Both the position numbers and the translations under genes were made by a program. A DNA stretch of 64,000 nucleotides from Candidatus Humimonas hydrogenitrophica (GTDB lineage: Bacteria; Gemmatimonadota; Gemmatimonadetes; Palauibacterales; Palauibacteraceae), in contig CANPVD010000104.1 of the NCBI GenBank assembly GCA_947581615.1, positions 62,001 through 126,000 on the forward strand, read 5' to 3'. Under the pieces are notes generated by a model. That model did not search any database. It saw nothing but the letters and a program-made list of their open reading frames with translations, and was not told the origin of the DNA. Positions 34,731 through 42,593 of this stretch are shown here, in pieces (the first letter of the stretch is position 1; each line of letters opens with the position of its first letter).

Positions 34731-35941
34731 GCGTGCTCCCGGCGGCCCGCCGCGCCGCCCTCGTCCACGTCGGGCAGCTCGATCCGGAAGCTGGCCCCCT
34801 TCCCCTCCTCTGTCGCCTCGAGCTCGATGCGGCCGTGGTGCATCTCCTCGACGATCCTCCGGGTGAGGGAGAGGCCCACCCCCCAGCCCCGCTCCTTCGT
34901 GCTCACGCCGATGTCGAACAGCCGGCTCCTGACGCCGGGGTCGATGCCCGGCCCCGTGTCGGTGACACGGTAGACCGATCGCCCGAACTCGCTGCCGGCC
35001 CAGGTGATGGACACGGTCCCACGGCGACCCGCCAGGGCGTCGAGGGCGTTCTTGATGAGGTTCTCGAACGCCCACTCCAGCAGCGTAGCGTTGCCCAGCA
35101 CGGGGGGCGCCCCATCCGGCACGTCCAGCCGTATCGCGACACGGCTCCCGAGCGTCGGCAGCCGCACGGAGAAGTAGTCGCGGAGCCTGCGGACGATGTC
35201 CTGCACCCGCACGGCCTCGAGGTCCGGGGAGCGGCCGATGAGCTCGAAGCGACGCGACACCTTGAGGAGCCGGTCGACGTCCGCCTTCATCTCCTCGACC
35301 AGGTCCACGCTGCCCCGCGACAGGATTCCGGGTCCCACTCCGGCCTCCACCTCCTCGAGCCAGCCCACCAGGGAGCTGAGCGGTGTGCCCATCTGGTGGG
35401 CAGACTCCCGGGCCATGGCCGACCAGATCCGTTCCCGTTCCCCGCGGAAGGACGTGTAGATCACCCAGCCGCCCGCCAGCACGGTGACCAGCAGCACCGC
35501 CGCCTGCAGCCACGGCACCCACTTGAGCCGGCGCAGGAACAGCGGCTCGCCAGCATGGATGACCATGCCGTACTCCGGCACGCCGATGGGGGCGCTGCGC
35601 GCGTCGAGCTGGGCCACGTACTGGCGCACGCGCCGCACGCTGGCCGAGTCCCGCAGGTCGTAGTCGAACGGCAGGTTGAGGGCCGAGCGCGGCACCCCCG
35701 CCGTGTCGGTGAGCACGATGGGGATCTCCAGCTTGGAGCTCTCCTGCAGGATGCGGAGCATGAGCTCGGGACGCCGGCCCGGCTCCACGCTCGCGCCCTG
35801 GAAGGCGCTCCCGTAGATGCGACCGAACACCTGGGCGTCCCGCCGGAGGACGTCGTTGAGCTGGCGGGTGTAGAGCACGTAGGAGAGCAGCACCGCCGCG
35901 CTCACCACCGCGACGGCGACGGGTACCACGCGGCGGTTCAC
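34727..35941 (-). CDS. Orphan sensor histidine kinase
   Basis: 404-aa membrane kinase with a segment at 5-24, an extracytoplasmic domain of about 115 residues and a second segment near 144-163. The H-box is ESAHQMGTPLSSLVGW with His182, an HQxGTPL form rather than HELRTPL. ATPase motifs are ENLIKNALDAL (N box), DTGPGID (G1) and GWGVGLSL (G2). No response regulator is encoded nearby. It overlaps serS and pcrA by GTGA at both ends, so it is made from the same message. The extracytoplasmic domain matches no family I recognise. Confidence 0.9.
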   Translation of the reverse strand: MNRRVVPVAVAVVSAAVLLSYVLYTRQLNDVLRRDAQVFGRIYGSAFQGASVEPGRRPELMLRILQESSKLEIPIVLTDTAGVPRSALNLPFDYDLRDSASVRRVRQYVAQLDARSAPIGVPEYGMVIHAGEPLFLRRLKWVPWLQAAVLLVTVLAGGWVIYTSFRGERERIWSAMARESAHQMGTPLSSLVGWLEEVEAGVGPGILSRGSVDLVEEMKADVDRLLKVSRRFELIGRSPDLEAVRVQDIVRRLRDYFSVRLPTLGSRVAIRLDVPDGAPPVLGNATLLEWAFENLIKNALDALAGRRGTVSITWAGSEFGRSVYRVTDTGPGIDPGVRSRLFDIGVSTKERGWGVGLSLTRRIVEEMHHGRIELEATEEGKGASFRIELPDVDEGGAAGRREHA

Positions 35942-37218
35942 GGGGCCGTGAGCTTCCCGCCACCCATGTAGGGGTGCAGCGCCTCGGGCAGATCCACCGA
36001 TCCGTCCTCCCGTTGCCCGTTCTCGAGGAGGGCGACGATCACGCGGGCGAGGGCCACGCCCGAGCCGTTCAGGGTGTGCGCGAACTCGGGACCCGCGCCG
36101 GGACCGCGCCGGAATCGAATGTCGGCGCGGCGAGCCTGGTAATCGGTGTAGCTCGAGCAGCTCGACACCTCGAGCCACTCCCCCACTCCGGCCGACCACA
36201 CCTCGAGGTCGTAGGTGATCGCGTTCGCGAACCCGAGGTCTCGGGTGGGGAGGAGGATGCGCCGGAACGGGAGCTCCAGCCTGCGCAGGACCTCCTCCGC
36301 GTGCCCCGTGAGGAGCTCCAGCTCCTCTGCCGAGCGCTCCGGCAAGGCGATTCGGACGAGCTCGACCTTGTCGAACTGGTGCACCCGGAGGAGGCCGCGC
36401 GTGTCCCGGCCGGCGGACCCCGCCTCACGTCGAAAGCAGGGGGTGTACGCGACGTAGGCTCGCGGAAGGGACGCCCCGTCCAGGATCTCCCCCCGGTGCA
36501 GGTTGGTCACCGGCACTTCGGCCGTCGGCACCAGGAAGAGGTCGTCGGGCTCCGTCCTGTACGCGTCCGTCTCGAACTTGGGCAGGTGGCCGGTCCCGGT
36601 CATCGACTCGCGGGTGACCATGTAGGGCGGGGCGACCTCGAGGTAGCCGTGCTCGTCCCGGTGCAGGTCCAGCATGAAGTCGATCAGGGCGCGCTGCAGC
36701 CGCGCGCCGTCCCCGAAGAGCACGGGGAACCCGGACCCGGAGAGCTTGGCGCCCCGCTCGAGGTCGAGGATCCCGAGCGTCTCGCCGACCTCCCAGTGCG
36801 GTCGGGCCTCGAAGGCCAGCTCGGGGCGCCCGCCCTCGGCGTGCAGCACCTCGAACGCGCCCTCCTCGCCCTCCGGCACGCGGGGGTCGGGCAGGTTGGG
36901 CAGACCCATGATGCGGGCCCGAAGAACGCCCTCCACACCCCCCAGCTCGTCGTCGAGCCCGTCGATGCGGTCCGAGACGCCGCGCATGGCGGCGATCAGC
37001 TCCGAGGCGTCCTCCCCGGCGCTCTTCCGCACCCCGATCTCCTTCGAGGCCTCGTTGCGCTCGGCCCGTAGCGCCTCCACCTGTCCCAGGATCTCGCGCC
37101 GGCGCTCGTCGAGGCGAAGCGCCTCTTCGAGCGTCTCGAGGATCCCGGGGTCGCCCCGCCGCGCCAGTCGGCGGCGGGCCTCGTCCGGGTCGGCCCGGAG
37201 TTCCCTGATGTCGAGCAC
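35938..37218 (-). CDS. serS: Seryl-tRNA synthetase
   Basis: 426-aa class II synthetase charging tRNA-Ser (and Sec). An N-terminal coiled-coil arm (about 25-100) is followed by the catalytic core: APPYMVTRESMTGTGHLPKF near 190, LVPTAEVPVTNLH near 226, the motif 2 region TPCFRREAGSAGRDTRGLLR near 258 and motif 3 LNGSGVALARVIVALLENGQ near 382. It begins two bases after the stop of an upstream lipoprotein gene and overlaps the kinase start. Confidence 0.96.
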   Translation of the reverse strand: MLDIRELRADPDEARRRLARRGDPGILETLEEALRLDERRREILGQVEALRAERNEASKEIGVRKSAGEDASELIAAMRGVSDRIDGLDDELGGVEGVLRARIMGLPNLPDPRVPEGEEGAFEVLHAEGGRPELAFEARPHWEVGETLGILDLERGAKLSGSGFPVLFGDGARLQRALIDFMLDLHRDEHGYLEVAPPYMVTRESMTGTGHLPKFETDAYRTEPDDLFLVPTAEVPVTNLHRGEILDGASLPRAYVAYTPCFRREAGSAGRDTRGLLRVHQFDKVELVRIALPERSAEELELLTGHAEEVLRRLELPFRRILLPTRDLGFANAITYDLEVWSAGVGEWLEVSSCSSYTDYQARRADIRFRRGPGAGPEFAHTLNGSGVALARVIVALLENGQREDGSVDLPEALHPYMGGGKLTAP

Positions 37219-37220
37219 CG

Positions 37221-37844
37221 TCAGCCCCCGCCCTGTCCGGGCGCGAGGATGCGCTGCTCACAGTTGGGATTGGTCAGGTAGCGGAACGTGAGGGTCCCGG
37301 CCGCCGTGTCCACCGAGGTGATCTTCATTTTCATGAAATATCGGCACTGCACGGCGAAGTTGGGGTCCGAGCGGCTCACCACCGCCAGGACATCTCCCTG
37401 GGAGACCTGGAGCGGCTTGTCCGTCGTGTACCCGCCGGACGGGGCCTCGGTGAGCTGCTCGAACGACTCCGTCACCTTCTGGATGCCCTGGCCCGAGGCG
37501 CCTCCCAACACCATGTCCCTCGGTCGCAACTCCAGGGTGCCGTCCGGCTGCACGTAGTAGAGGAAGTCCCAGCCCGACGTGATATCGGTGCGCACGGCGA
37601 GCCCGGCGACGATGTCGAACGCGGAGGGGGAGCCCAGGTCCGAGGTCCGGAAGTCCGCGAGCGTGGCCACGCTCGCCGAGTCCGCCACCGGGGCCAGGAG
37701 CCCCGAGTTACCGCAGCCGGCGGCCACCAGCGCGGAGGCGGCGAGCACCGCCGCCACGGGCAGCGCGCACGCGACGGCCTTTCCCACGAGCCGGAGTCTC
37801 GTGGCGGCGGAACCTGCGAAGCGTTTCTCGACGTGTGTGATCAC
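37221..37844 (-). CDS. Putative lipoprotein of unknown function
   Basis: 207-aa protein if the GTG at 37844 is used. A hydrophobic stretch (VACALPVAAVLAASALVAAGC) ends at Cys44, a lipobox-like VAAGC, so it is probably lipid-anchored. The rest is predicted beta-rich with no family I know (SGWDFLYYVQPDGTLELRPRD; CRYFMKMKITSVDTAAGTL). A GTG at 37787 would give a more usual 24-residue signal peptide; neither start has a good Shine-Dalgarno. It lies directly upstream of serS. Two more cysteines near the C-terminus could pair. Confidence 0.6.
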   Translation of the reverse strand: MITHVEKRFAGSAATRLRLVGKAVACALPVAAVLAASALVAAGCGNSGLLAPVADSASVATLADFRTSDLGSPSAFDIVAGLAVRTDITSGWDFLYYVQPDGTLELRPRDMVLGGASGQGIQKVTESFEQLTEAPSGGYTTDKPLQVSQGDVLAVVSRSDPNFAVQCRYFMKMKITSVDTAAGTLTFRYLTNPNCEQRILAPGQGGG

Positions 37845-37850
37845 CCGGAG

Positions 37851-37879
37851 AAGATCGGCCGGCACGCCGCGGGTGTCAA
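37851..37879 (-). promoter_or_regulatory. Candidate promoter of the lipoprotein-serS-pcrA-gatCAB run
   Basis: Minus-strand TTGACA (37874-37879), a consensus -35, and GATCTT (37851-37856) are 17 bases apart. The predicted start is at or next to the GTG at 37844, so the mRNA may be leaderless. Confidence 0.45.
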
Positions 37880-37935
37880 GAAACCCGGATCCTGGATAAC
37901 CCGCTAACTGCAAGGCTTTCCTGCGCTCCGACGGC

Positions 37936-37964
37936 TTGACGCCTCCCGGGTGCGGGCGTAGCTT
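37936..37964 (+). promoter_or_regulatory. Candidate manC operon promoter
   Basis: TTGACG (37936-37941) and TAGCTT (37959-37964) are 17 bases apart in the divergent spacer, about 85 bases before the manC ATG. Confidence 0.55.
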
Positions 37965-38048
37965 CCGGTCCGTTCGCGAGCCGCTCCTCGGCGGCGGTCC
38001 CGACCACCGGGGCGGCCGGCGAGGGCCCCCTCCACCAGGTCGCTGTCC

Positions 38049-39089
38049 ATGCCCGCCCAAGCGTCGATCCACGCCGTCGTCCTGGCCGGCGGCATCGGAT
38101 CCCGCTTCTGGCCCGCCTCGAGGCCGGAGCGGCCCAAGCAGCTCCTCCCGCTGGCGGCCGGGGGCATCCCCCTGGTGACGGCGGCCGTCCGCCGCGCCCG
38201 ACGGCTGGCGGGCCCCGGGCGGGTCCGGGTCGTGGCCGGACGGCATCTGCTCTCCTCCCTCGGGACGGCCCTGCCGGACATGGAGCCGGGCGCGTGGATG
38301 GCCGAGCCCGAGCCGCGCGGCACGGGTCCGGCCCTGTGCTGGGCGGCGCACGCCATCGCCCGGGAGGATCCCGACGCCGTCATGGTCTCCCTGCACGCGG
38401 ACCATCGGATCGCACCCGAGGAGGCATTCGAGGCTACCCTGCGTCGGGCGATCGCGGCCGCCGAGGTCGGCGGGCGCCTCTACTGCGTGGGGGTCCCACC
38501 CGACCGGCCGGAGACCGGCTACGGCTACGTCCAGCTCGGGACCGAGCTCGAGGAGGGCACGTTCGAGGCGCGCGCCTTCGTGGAGAAGCCGGACGAGGAC
38601 CGGGCCGCGCGGTACGTCGCCTCGGGCGACTACCTCTGGAACACCGGCCTGTTCGTGTGGCGTGTCGCCGACCTCCTGGAGGTCGTCCGCGACCGGACAC
38701 CGGAGATCGCCTCCGCGCTCGATCGGCTGGATGCCGGCGACGTGGACGGCTACTTCGACGCCGTCGAGCCGGTGAGCGTGGACGTGGGGGTCATGGAACG
38801 CGCGCCCGCCGTGGGCGTCGTTCGGGCCACCTTCGGGTGGGACGACCTCGGGGTGTGGAGCGCGCTCCTGCGCACCCTGCCCGCGGACGAGCACGGCAAC
38901 GTGGTCATGGGACCCGGACGGCTGGTCGAGTCGGAGGGCAATGTCCTGTGGTCGGAGGACGGCCGCATCACGGCGTTCGGGGTCCAGGGACTGGTCGTCG
39001 TGCGGAGCGGCGGCCAGACGCTGGTCACCACCGTGGAGCGCGCCCCGGCGCTCAAGCGGCTGCTCGCCGAGCTCGGGGAGCCGACGTGA
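38049..39089 (+). CDS. manC: Mannose-1-phosphate guanylyltransferase
   Basis: 346-aa nucleotidyltransferase that makes GDP-mannose from mannose-1-phosphate and GTP. The start motif HAVVLAGGIGSRFWPASRPE lies at 8-27 with PKQLLPL following. SLHADHRI is near 118 and the FVEKPD signature near 178. It lacks the C-terminal cupin isomerase domain of fused ManC/AlgA enzymes, so it is guanylyltransferase only. GDP-mannose feeds surface polysaccharides and glycosylation. It is GTGA-coupled to the next gene. Confidence 0.9.
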   Translation: MPAQASIHAVVLAGGIGSRFWPASRPERPKQLLPLAAGGIPLVTAAVRRARRLAGPGRVRVVAGRHLLSSLGTALPDMEPGAWMAEPEPRGTGPALCWAAHAIAREDPDAVMVSLHADHRIAPEEAFEATLRRAIAAAEVGGRLYCVGVPPDRPETGYGYVQLGTELEEGTFEARAFVEKPDEDRAARYVASGDYLWNTGLFVWRVADLLEVVRDRTPEIASALDRLDAGDVDGYFDAVEPVSVDVGVMERAPAVGVVRATFGWDDLGVWSALLRTLPADEHGNVVMGPGRLVESEGNVLWSEDGRITAFGVQGLVVVRSGGQTLVTTVERAPALKRLLAELGEPT

Positions 39090-40318
39090 AGCTGTACCTG
39101 TTCGACGACGCGGTCGCCGACGGGTGGGCACCCTTCTCCCTGACCCGTCCCATCGGCGAGCTACGCTTCGGGGCTCTCCTCCTGCGCGAGCGGATCGAGT
39201 CGTGGGTGGGCCGGGAAGCGGACGGTCATCTCGTCATGCGTCCATGGCTCGCCTCGTTCGAGGAGCCCGGAGCACCTCCGGTCCGGGAGCCTGGAGCCCT
39301 GCCGCCCGGTTCGGGCCGGCTCCTGCTGAGCTCGCGGTTCGTTCCGGCGGCGACGACCCACGCCGCAGGCGCGGAGGAGAGCGACGGCCCCGTGATCCTG
39401 GTCGCGGATGGCCGGGCCGTGGGCTGCTACCTCCCGCCCGGCGCCGACAACGTGGACGGGGCGTGGCTCGCACGGCCCGGCGGACTCCCGGGCGCGACCG
39501 AGCGCGAGATCGCGGGCCGATCGCTGTCCGCTCCCTGGGAGATCGTCCGGCTCGGGTCCGAGCGCACGGCGCGCGATCTGGTCGACAGGGGTAGCTCGAT
39601 CCGGCCGGAGCACGTGCTGCCGGACGGCGTGTGGCGGATGGGCGAGGAGCCCCTCCTGGTCGAGGAGGGCGTCACGATCGAGCCGGGCGTGGTGCTGGAC
39701 CTGCGACACGGTCCGGTGGGTCTGGGACGGAACGTCCAGGTCCGGGCGGGCTGCCGGCTCGAGGGGCCCGTGTGGGCCGGGGCGGGAAGCCGCCTCCTGG
39801 GCGGTCCGATCTCGGACCTCGCCACGGGGCCGGCCAGCACCTTCCGCGGGGAAGTGGTGGACGTCCAGGCGGTCGGCTGGGTGAACAAGGCCCACGAGGG
39901 CCATCTCGGTCACGCGCTCCTGGGCCGCTGGATCAACTTCGGGGCGGGGACGACCAACAGCGACCTCAAGAACAACTACGGGAGCGTCCGGGTGGGTCCG
40001 CCGGGACGGGAAGTGGACACCGGCCTCCTCAAGCTCGGCTGCCTGGTGGGGGACCACGTCAAGACGGCCATCGGCACCCTGCTGGACACGGGCACGGTGC
40101 TGGGTGCCGGAGCCAACCTGTTCGGCCCCGGCCGTCCGCCCAAGTGGGTCCCGCCGTTCGCGTGGGGGTTCGGCGAGGGCGCCGGCCGCTACCGACGCGA
40201 GGCGTTCCTGGCGACGGCCGCCGTGGTGATGGAGCGCAGGGGGGTGGAGCTCACCGCGGGCGCCCGCCGGTGGCTCGGCGCCGCGTGGGACGCCGCGAGC
40301 TCGGGAGGCGACGCGTGA
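39086..40318 (+). CDS. GlmU-like sugar nucleotidyltransferase/acyltransferase
   Basis: 410-aa protein resembling the alternative GlmU family. The start YLFDDAVADGWAPFSLTRP is the family's N-terminal domain. The C-terminal half is a left-handed beta-helix with NKAHEGHLGHALLGRWINFG near 270 and NSDLKNNYGSVRV near 291, like the acetyltransferase site of GlmU. The classic N-terminal LAAGxGTRM motif is absent. It may make UDP-GlcNAc or another NDP-sugar. Overlap with manC suggests a shared sugar-nucleotide pathway. Specificity is not readable here. Confidence 0.75.
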   Translation: MKLYLFDDAVADGWAPFSLTRPIGELRFGALLLRERIESWVGREADGHLVMRPWLASFEEPGAPPVREPGALPPGSGRLLLSSRFVPAATTHAAGAEESDGPVILVADGRAVGCYLPPGADNVDGAWLARPGGLPGATEREIAGRSLSAPWEIVRLGSERTARDLVDRGSSIRPEHVLPDGVWRMGEEPLLVEEGVTIEPGVVLDLRHGPVGLGRNVQVRAGCRLEGPVWAGAGSRLLGGPISDLATGPASTFRGEVVDVQAVGWVNKAHEGHLGHALLGRWINFGAGTTNSDLKNNYGSVRVGPPGREVDTGLLKLGCLVGDHVKTAIGTLLDTGTVLGAGANLFGPGRPPKWVPPFAWGFGEGAGRYRREAFLATAAVVMERRGVELTAGARRWLGAAWDAASSGGDA

Positions 40319-41154
40319 GGGTCGCCAGCCTCGGAAGCGGCAGCCGGGGCAACGCCCTGTACGTCGAAGAGGCCGGGACGCGGGTCCTGGTGGACGTGGG
40401 GTTCAGTGGCGCGCAGTTGGCCCGGCGCCTCGAAGCGCTGGGAGTGGACCCGGGCGGGATCGACGCCGTGATCGTCACCCACGACCACCGGGACCACACC
40501 GCCGGGGCGGGCGTGGCGGCGCGGCGTTGGGGATGGCCGCTGTTCATGAGCCCGGCCACGCGTGCCGCGTGTGCCTCCCTGCTCCGCGGGCACGAGGAGG
40601 TTCGGACCTTCGAGGCCGGAGCGCGCTTCGAGGTGGGGGCCCTGAGGGTGACCTCCTTCCTCACCTGCCACGATGCCGCCGATCCACTGGCCGTGACGGT
40701 GACCGGCGCGGAATCGGGCCTGAAGTTGGGGGTGGCTACGGACCTGGGCCGACCCACCACGGGCGTGCGAGCCGCTCTGGCCGGCTGCCACTTCCTGGTC
40801 CTGGAGGCCAACCACGACGAGGTGCTGCTGCGAGAGGGCCCCTACCCCTGGGCGATCAAGGAGCGCATCGGCGGCAGCCGCGGCCACCTGTCCAACCGGA
40901 TGGCGGCCGAGCTGGCCGTCGAGCTGCTGCACCCTGGCCTGTGCGGGATCCTCCTGGCGCACCTGAGCCAGGAGTGCAACGACCCGGAACGGGCCCGCGG
41001 GATCGTGGCCGGGGCGCTGTACGACCGCGGCTGGAAGGGAGCCGTGCACGTGGCCGACCAGGACGATCCCAGCCCCCTGTTCGACCTTCCGGGCCTCGTG
41101 GCCCGCGCCGGCCGCGGCCCGCAGCTGGACCTGTTCCGGACGGTCCCGCGCTGA
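40315..41154 (+). CDS. MBL-fold hydrolase (YycJ/WalJ-like)
   Basis: 279-aa metallo-beta-lactamase-fold protein. It opens with VASLGSGSRGNALYVE near 3-18, typical of YycJ, and has the metal motif VTHDHRDHTAG near 59-69. Further ligands are FLTCHDAADP near 118 and ATDLGRPT near 140. YycJ of Gram-positives is a nuclease linked to DNA metabolism and cell-wall signalling. It starts with GTG overlapping the previous stop. The operon ends 13 bases from the convergent rseP stop with no terminator visible. Confidence 0.83.
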   Translation: MRVASLGSGSRGNALYVEEAGTRVLVDVGFSGAQLARRLEALGVDPGGIDAVIVTHDHRDHTAGAGVAARRWGWPLFMSPATRAACASLLRGHEEVRTFEAGARFEVGALRVTSFLTCHDAADPLAVTVTGAESGLKLGVATDLGRPTTGVRAALAGCHFLVLEANHDEVLLREGPYPWAIKERIGGSRGHLSNRMAAELAVELLHPGLCGILLAHLSQECNDPERARGIVAGALYDRGWKGAVHVADQDDPSPLFDLPGLVARAGRGPQLDLFRTVPR

Positions 41155-41167
41155 CCTGGAGGGAGCC

Positions 41168-42550
41168 TCAGCCCCCGAACAGCCGGAGGGCGTCGCTGGC
41201 GATCGCCCAGACCATGATCGCCGCCACGATGAACAGGCCCACCCGCGTCCACCGCAGCCGCGTCTCCAGCCTGAGGGGTCGTCCGCGCACGCCCTCGATG
41301 GCCAGGAACAGGAGGTGCCCCCCGTCCAGAACGGGGATCGGCAGGAGGTTCAGAATGGCCAGGTTGATCGACAGGACGGCCATGAAGCGGAGGAGGGCCG
41401 ACAGCCCCATGCGGGCCGCCTGACCGCTGATCTTCCCTATCAGGATCGGCCCGCCGAGGCTGCGAGGGGACACCGTCCGGGTCACGAGACCCACGACCAC
41501 GTCCACGGTCGTCCGGATCCAGCGCCACGTCTCCGAGAGCCCCACCCGGACGGTTTCGACCGGTCCGACCCGCACGGGGGCGAGAGCGCGGCCCAGTACG
41601 CCGCTGCTGACGCCCACGCCCAGGTAGCCGAAGCGGAGCGTGTCGGCGCCGGCCGCGACGGAACGCGGCTCCGGAACGGCGGTCAGTGACACCCTGCGGC
41701 CGTCCCGCTCCACCACGAGCGGCAGCCTCTCGCCCGGTCGCTCCTTGATGATCTGGACGAAGGCCTGCCACCCGCTGACGGGCCGTCCGGCCGCGTCGAC
41801 CACCCGGTCACCGACCTCCAACCCCGCCGAGTCGGCCGGAGAGCCGCCCTGGACCTCCGAGATGAGCGCCGGAAGCGTCAGGTCCGGCTGGAGCGCGCCG
41901 ATGAGCGCGTTCCGCAGGGAGTCGGTCGAGGGCATCGGGATGGTGACCGCACCGAGGTCTCTGAAATGGATCCTCACCGGGCCCGCCTCGGCCGTGGCCA
42001 GCGCCAGGGTGAGATCGTTCCAGTTCTGAATCGCCTTGCCGTCGATCGAGTCGATATGGCTGCCGCTGGGGACCCGGGCGAGAGCGAACGTCCCCGGCGG
42101 CAGCGCGGCCTCGTCGACCCCGCCCAGCCGGGAGGGGGGCACGGGCGGCACGCCCCAGATGGCCGCGATGGCCGTGAAGGCCACCACCGCGAACAACCCG
42201 TTCATGATGACGCCGGCCGAGATCACGAGTGCGCGCGCCGCCAGGGGCTTGGCGTCGAAGTCCCGCTCCGACGCCTCGCGGTGCTCGCTCCCCTCCTCGG
42301 GTCCCCCTTCGAGGCCCTCGAACGCCTCTTCCTCGCCCATGCCCGCCATCTTCACGTAGCCGCCCAGCGGCAACCACGAGAGGACGTACTCGGTCTCGCC
42401 CCATCGGAAGCCGACCGCCCTGGGCCCCATCCCGATGGAGAAGCGCGGGACCTCGATGTCCACGAGCTTGGCCGCGGCAAAGTGTCCGAGCTCGTGCACG
42501 AAGATGAGCACGCCGAGCACCACGGCCGTGGCCAGCAGAGTCGTCAGCAC
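41168..42550 (-). CDS. rseP: RseP-type site-2 intramembrane metalloprotease
   Basis: 460-aa S2P membrane protease. The zinc motif HELGH (His19, Glu20, His23) lies in the first segment and PVLDGGH in the third. One PDZ domain is clear (EVQGGSPADSAGLEVGDRVVDAAGRPV, about 218-244); an earlier PDZ-like part is degenerate. RseP cuts anti-sigma factors and leftover signal peptides. The GTG at 42550 follows GGGGAGGAGAGG. It is the last gene of psd-pss-thiI-uppS-cdsA-dxr-rseP, the usual uppS-cdsA-dxr-rseP order. Confidence 0.93.
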   Translation of the reverse strand: MLTTLLATAVVLGVLIFVHELGHFAAAKLVDIEVPRFSIGMGPRAVGFRWGETEYVLSWLPLGGYVKMAGMGEEEAFEGLEGGPEEGSEHREASERDFDAKPLAARALVISAGVIMNGLFAVVAFTAIAAIWGVPPVPPSRLGGVDEAALPPGTFALARVPSGSHIDSIDGKAIQNWNDLTLALATAEAGPVRIHFRDLGAVTIPMPSTDSLRNALIGALQPDLTLPALISEVQGGSPADSAGLEVGDRVVDAAGRPVSGWQAFVQIIKERPGERLPLVVERDGRRVSLTAVPEPRSVAAGADTLRFGYLGVGVSSGVLGRALAPVRVGPVETVRVGLSETWRWIRTTVDVVVGLVTRTVSPRSLGGPILIGKISGQAARMGLSALLRFMAVLSINLAILNLLPIPVLDGGHLLFLAIEGVRGRPLRLETRLRWTRVGLFIVAAIMVWAIASDALRLFGG

Positions 42551-42593
42551 GTCCCTCTCCTCCCCTCCCCCACCGATCCTCGTGCCACGGTCC

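Noticed and set aside
32448-35963. A single 1171-codon frame running from pcrA through the sensor kinase
   Set aside because: Only the first part matches a helicase. The upstream stretch is the shifted frame of the kinase gene, which is itself coding in another frame. GC-rich DNA leaves such frames open.
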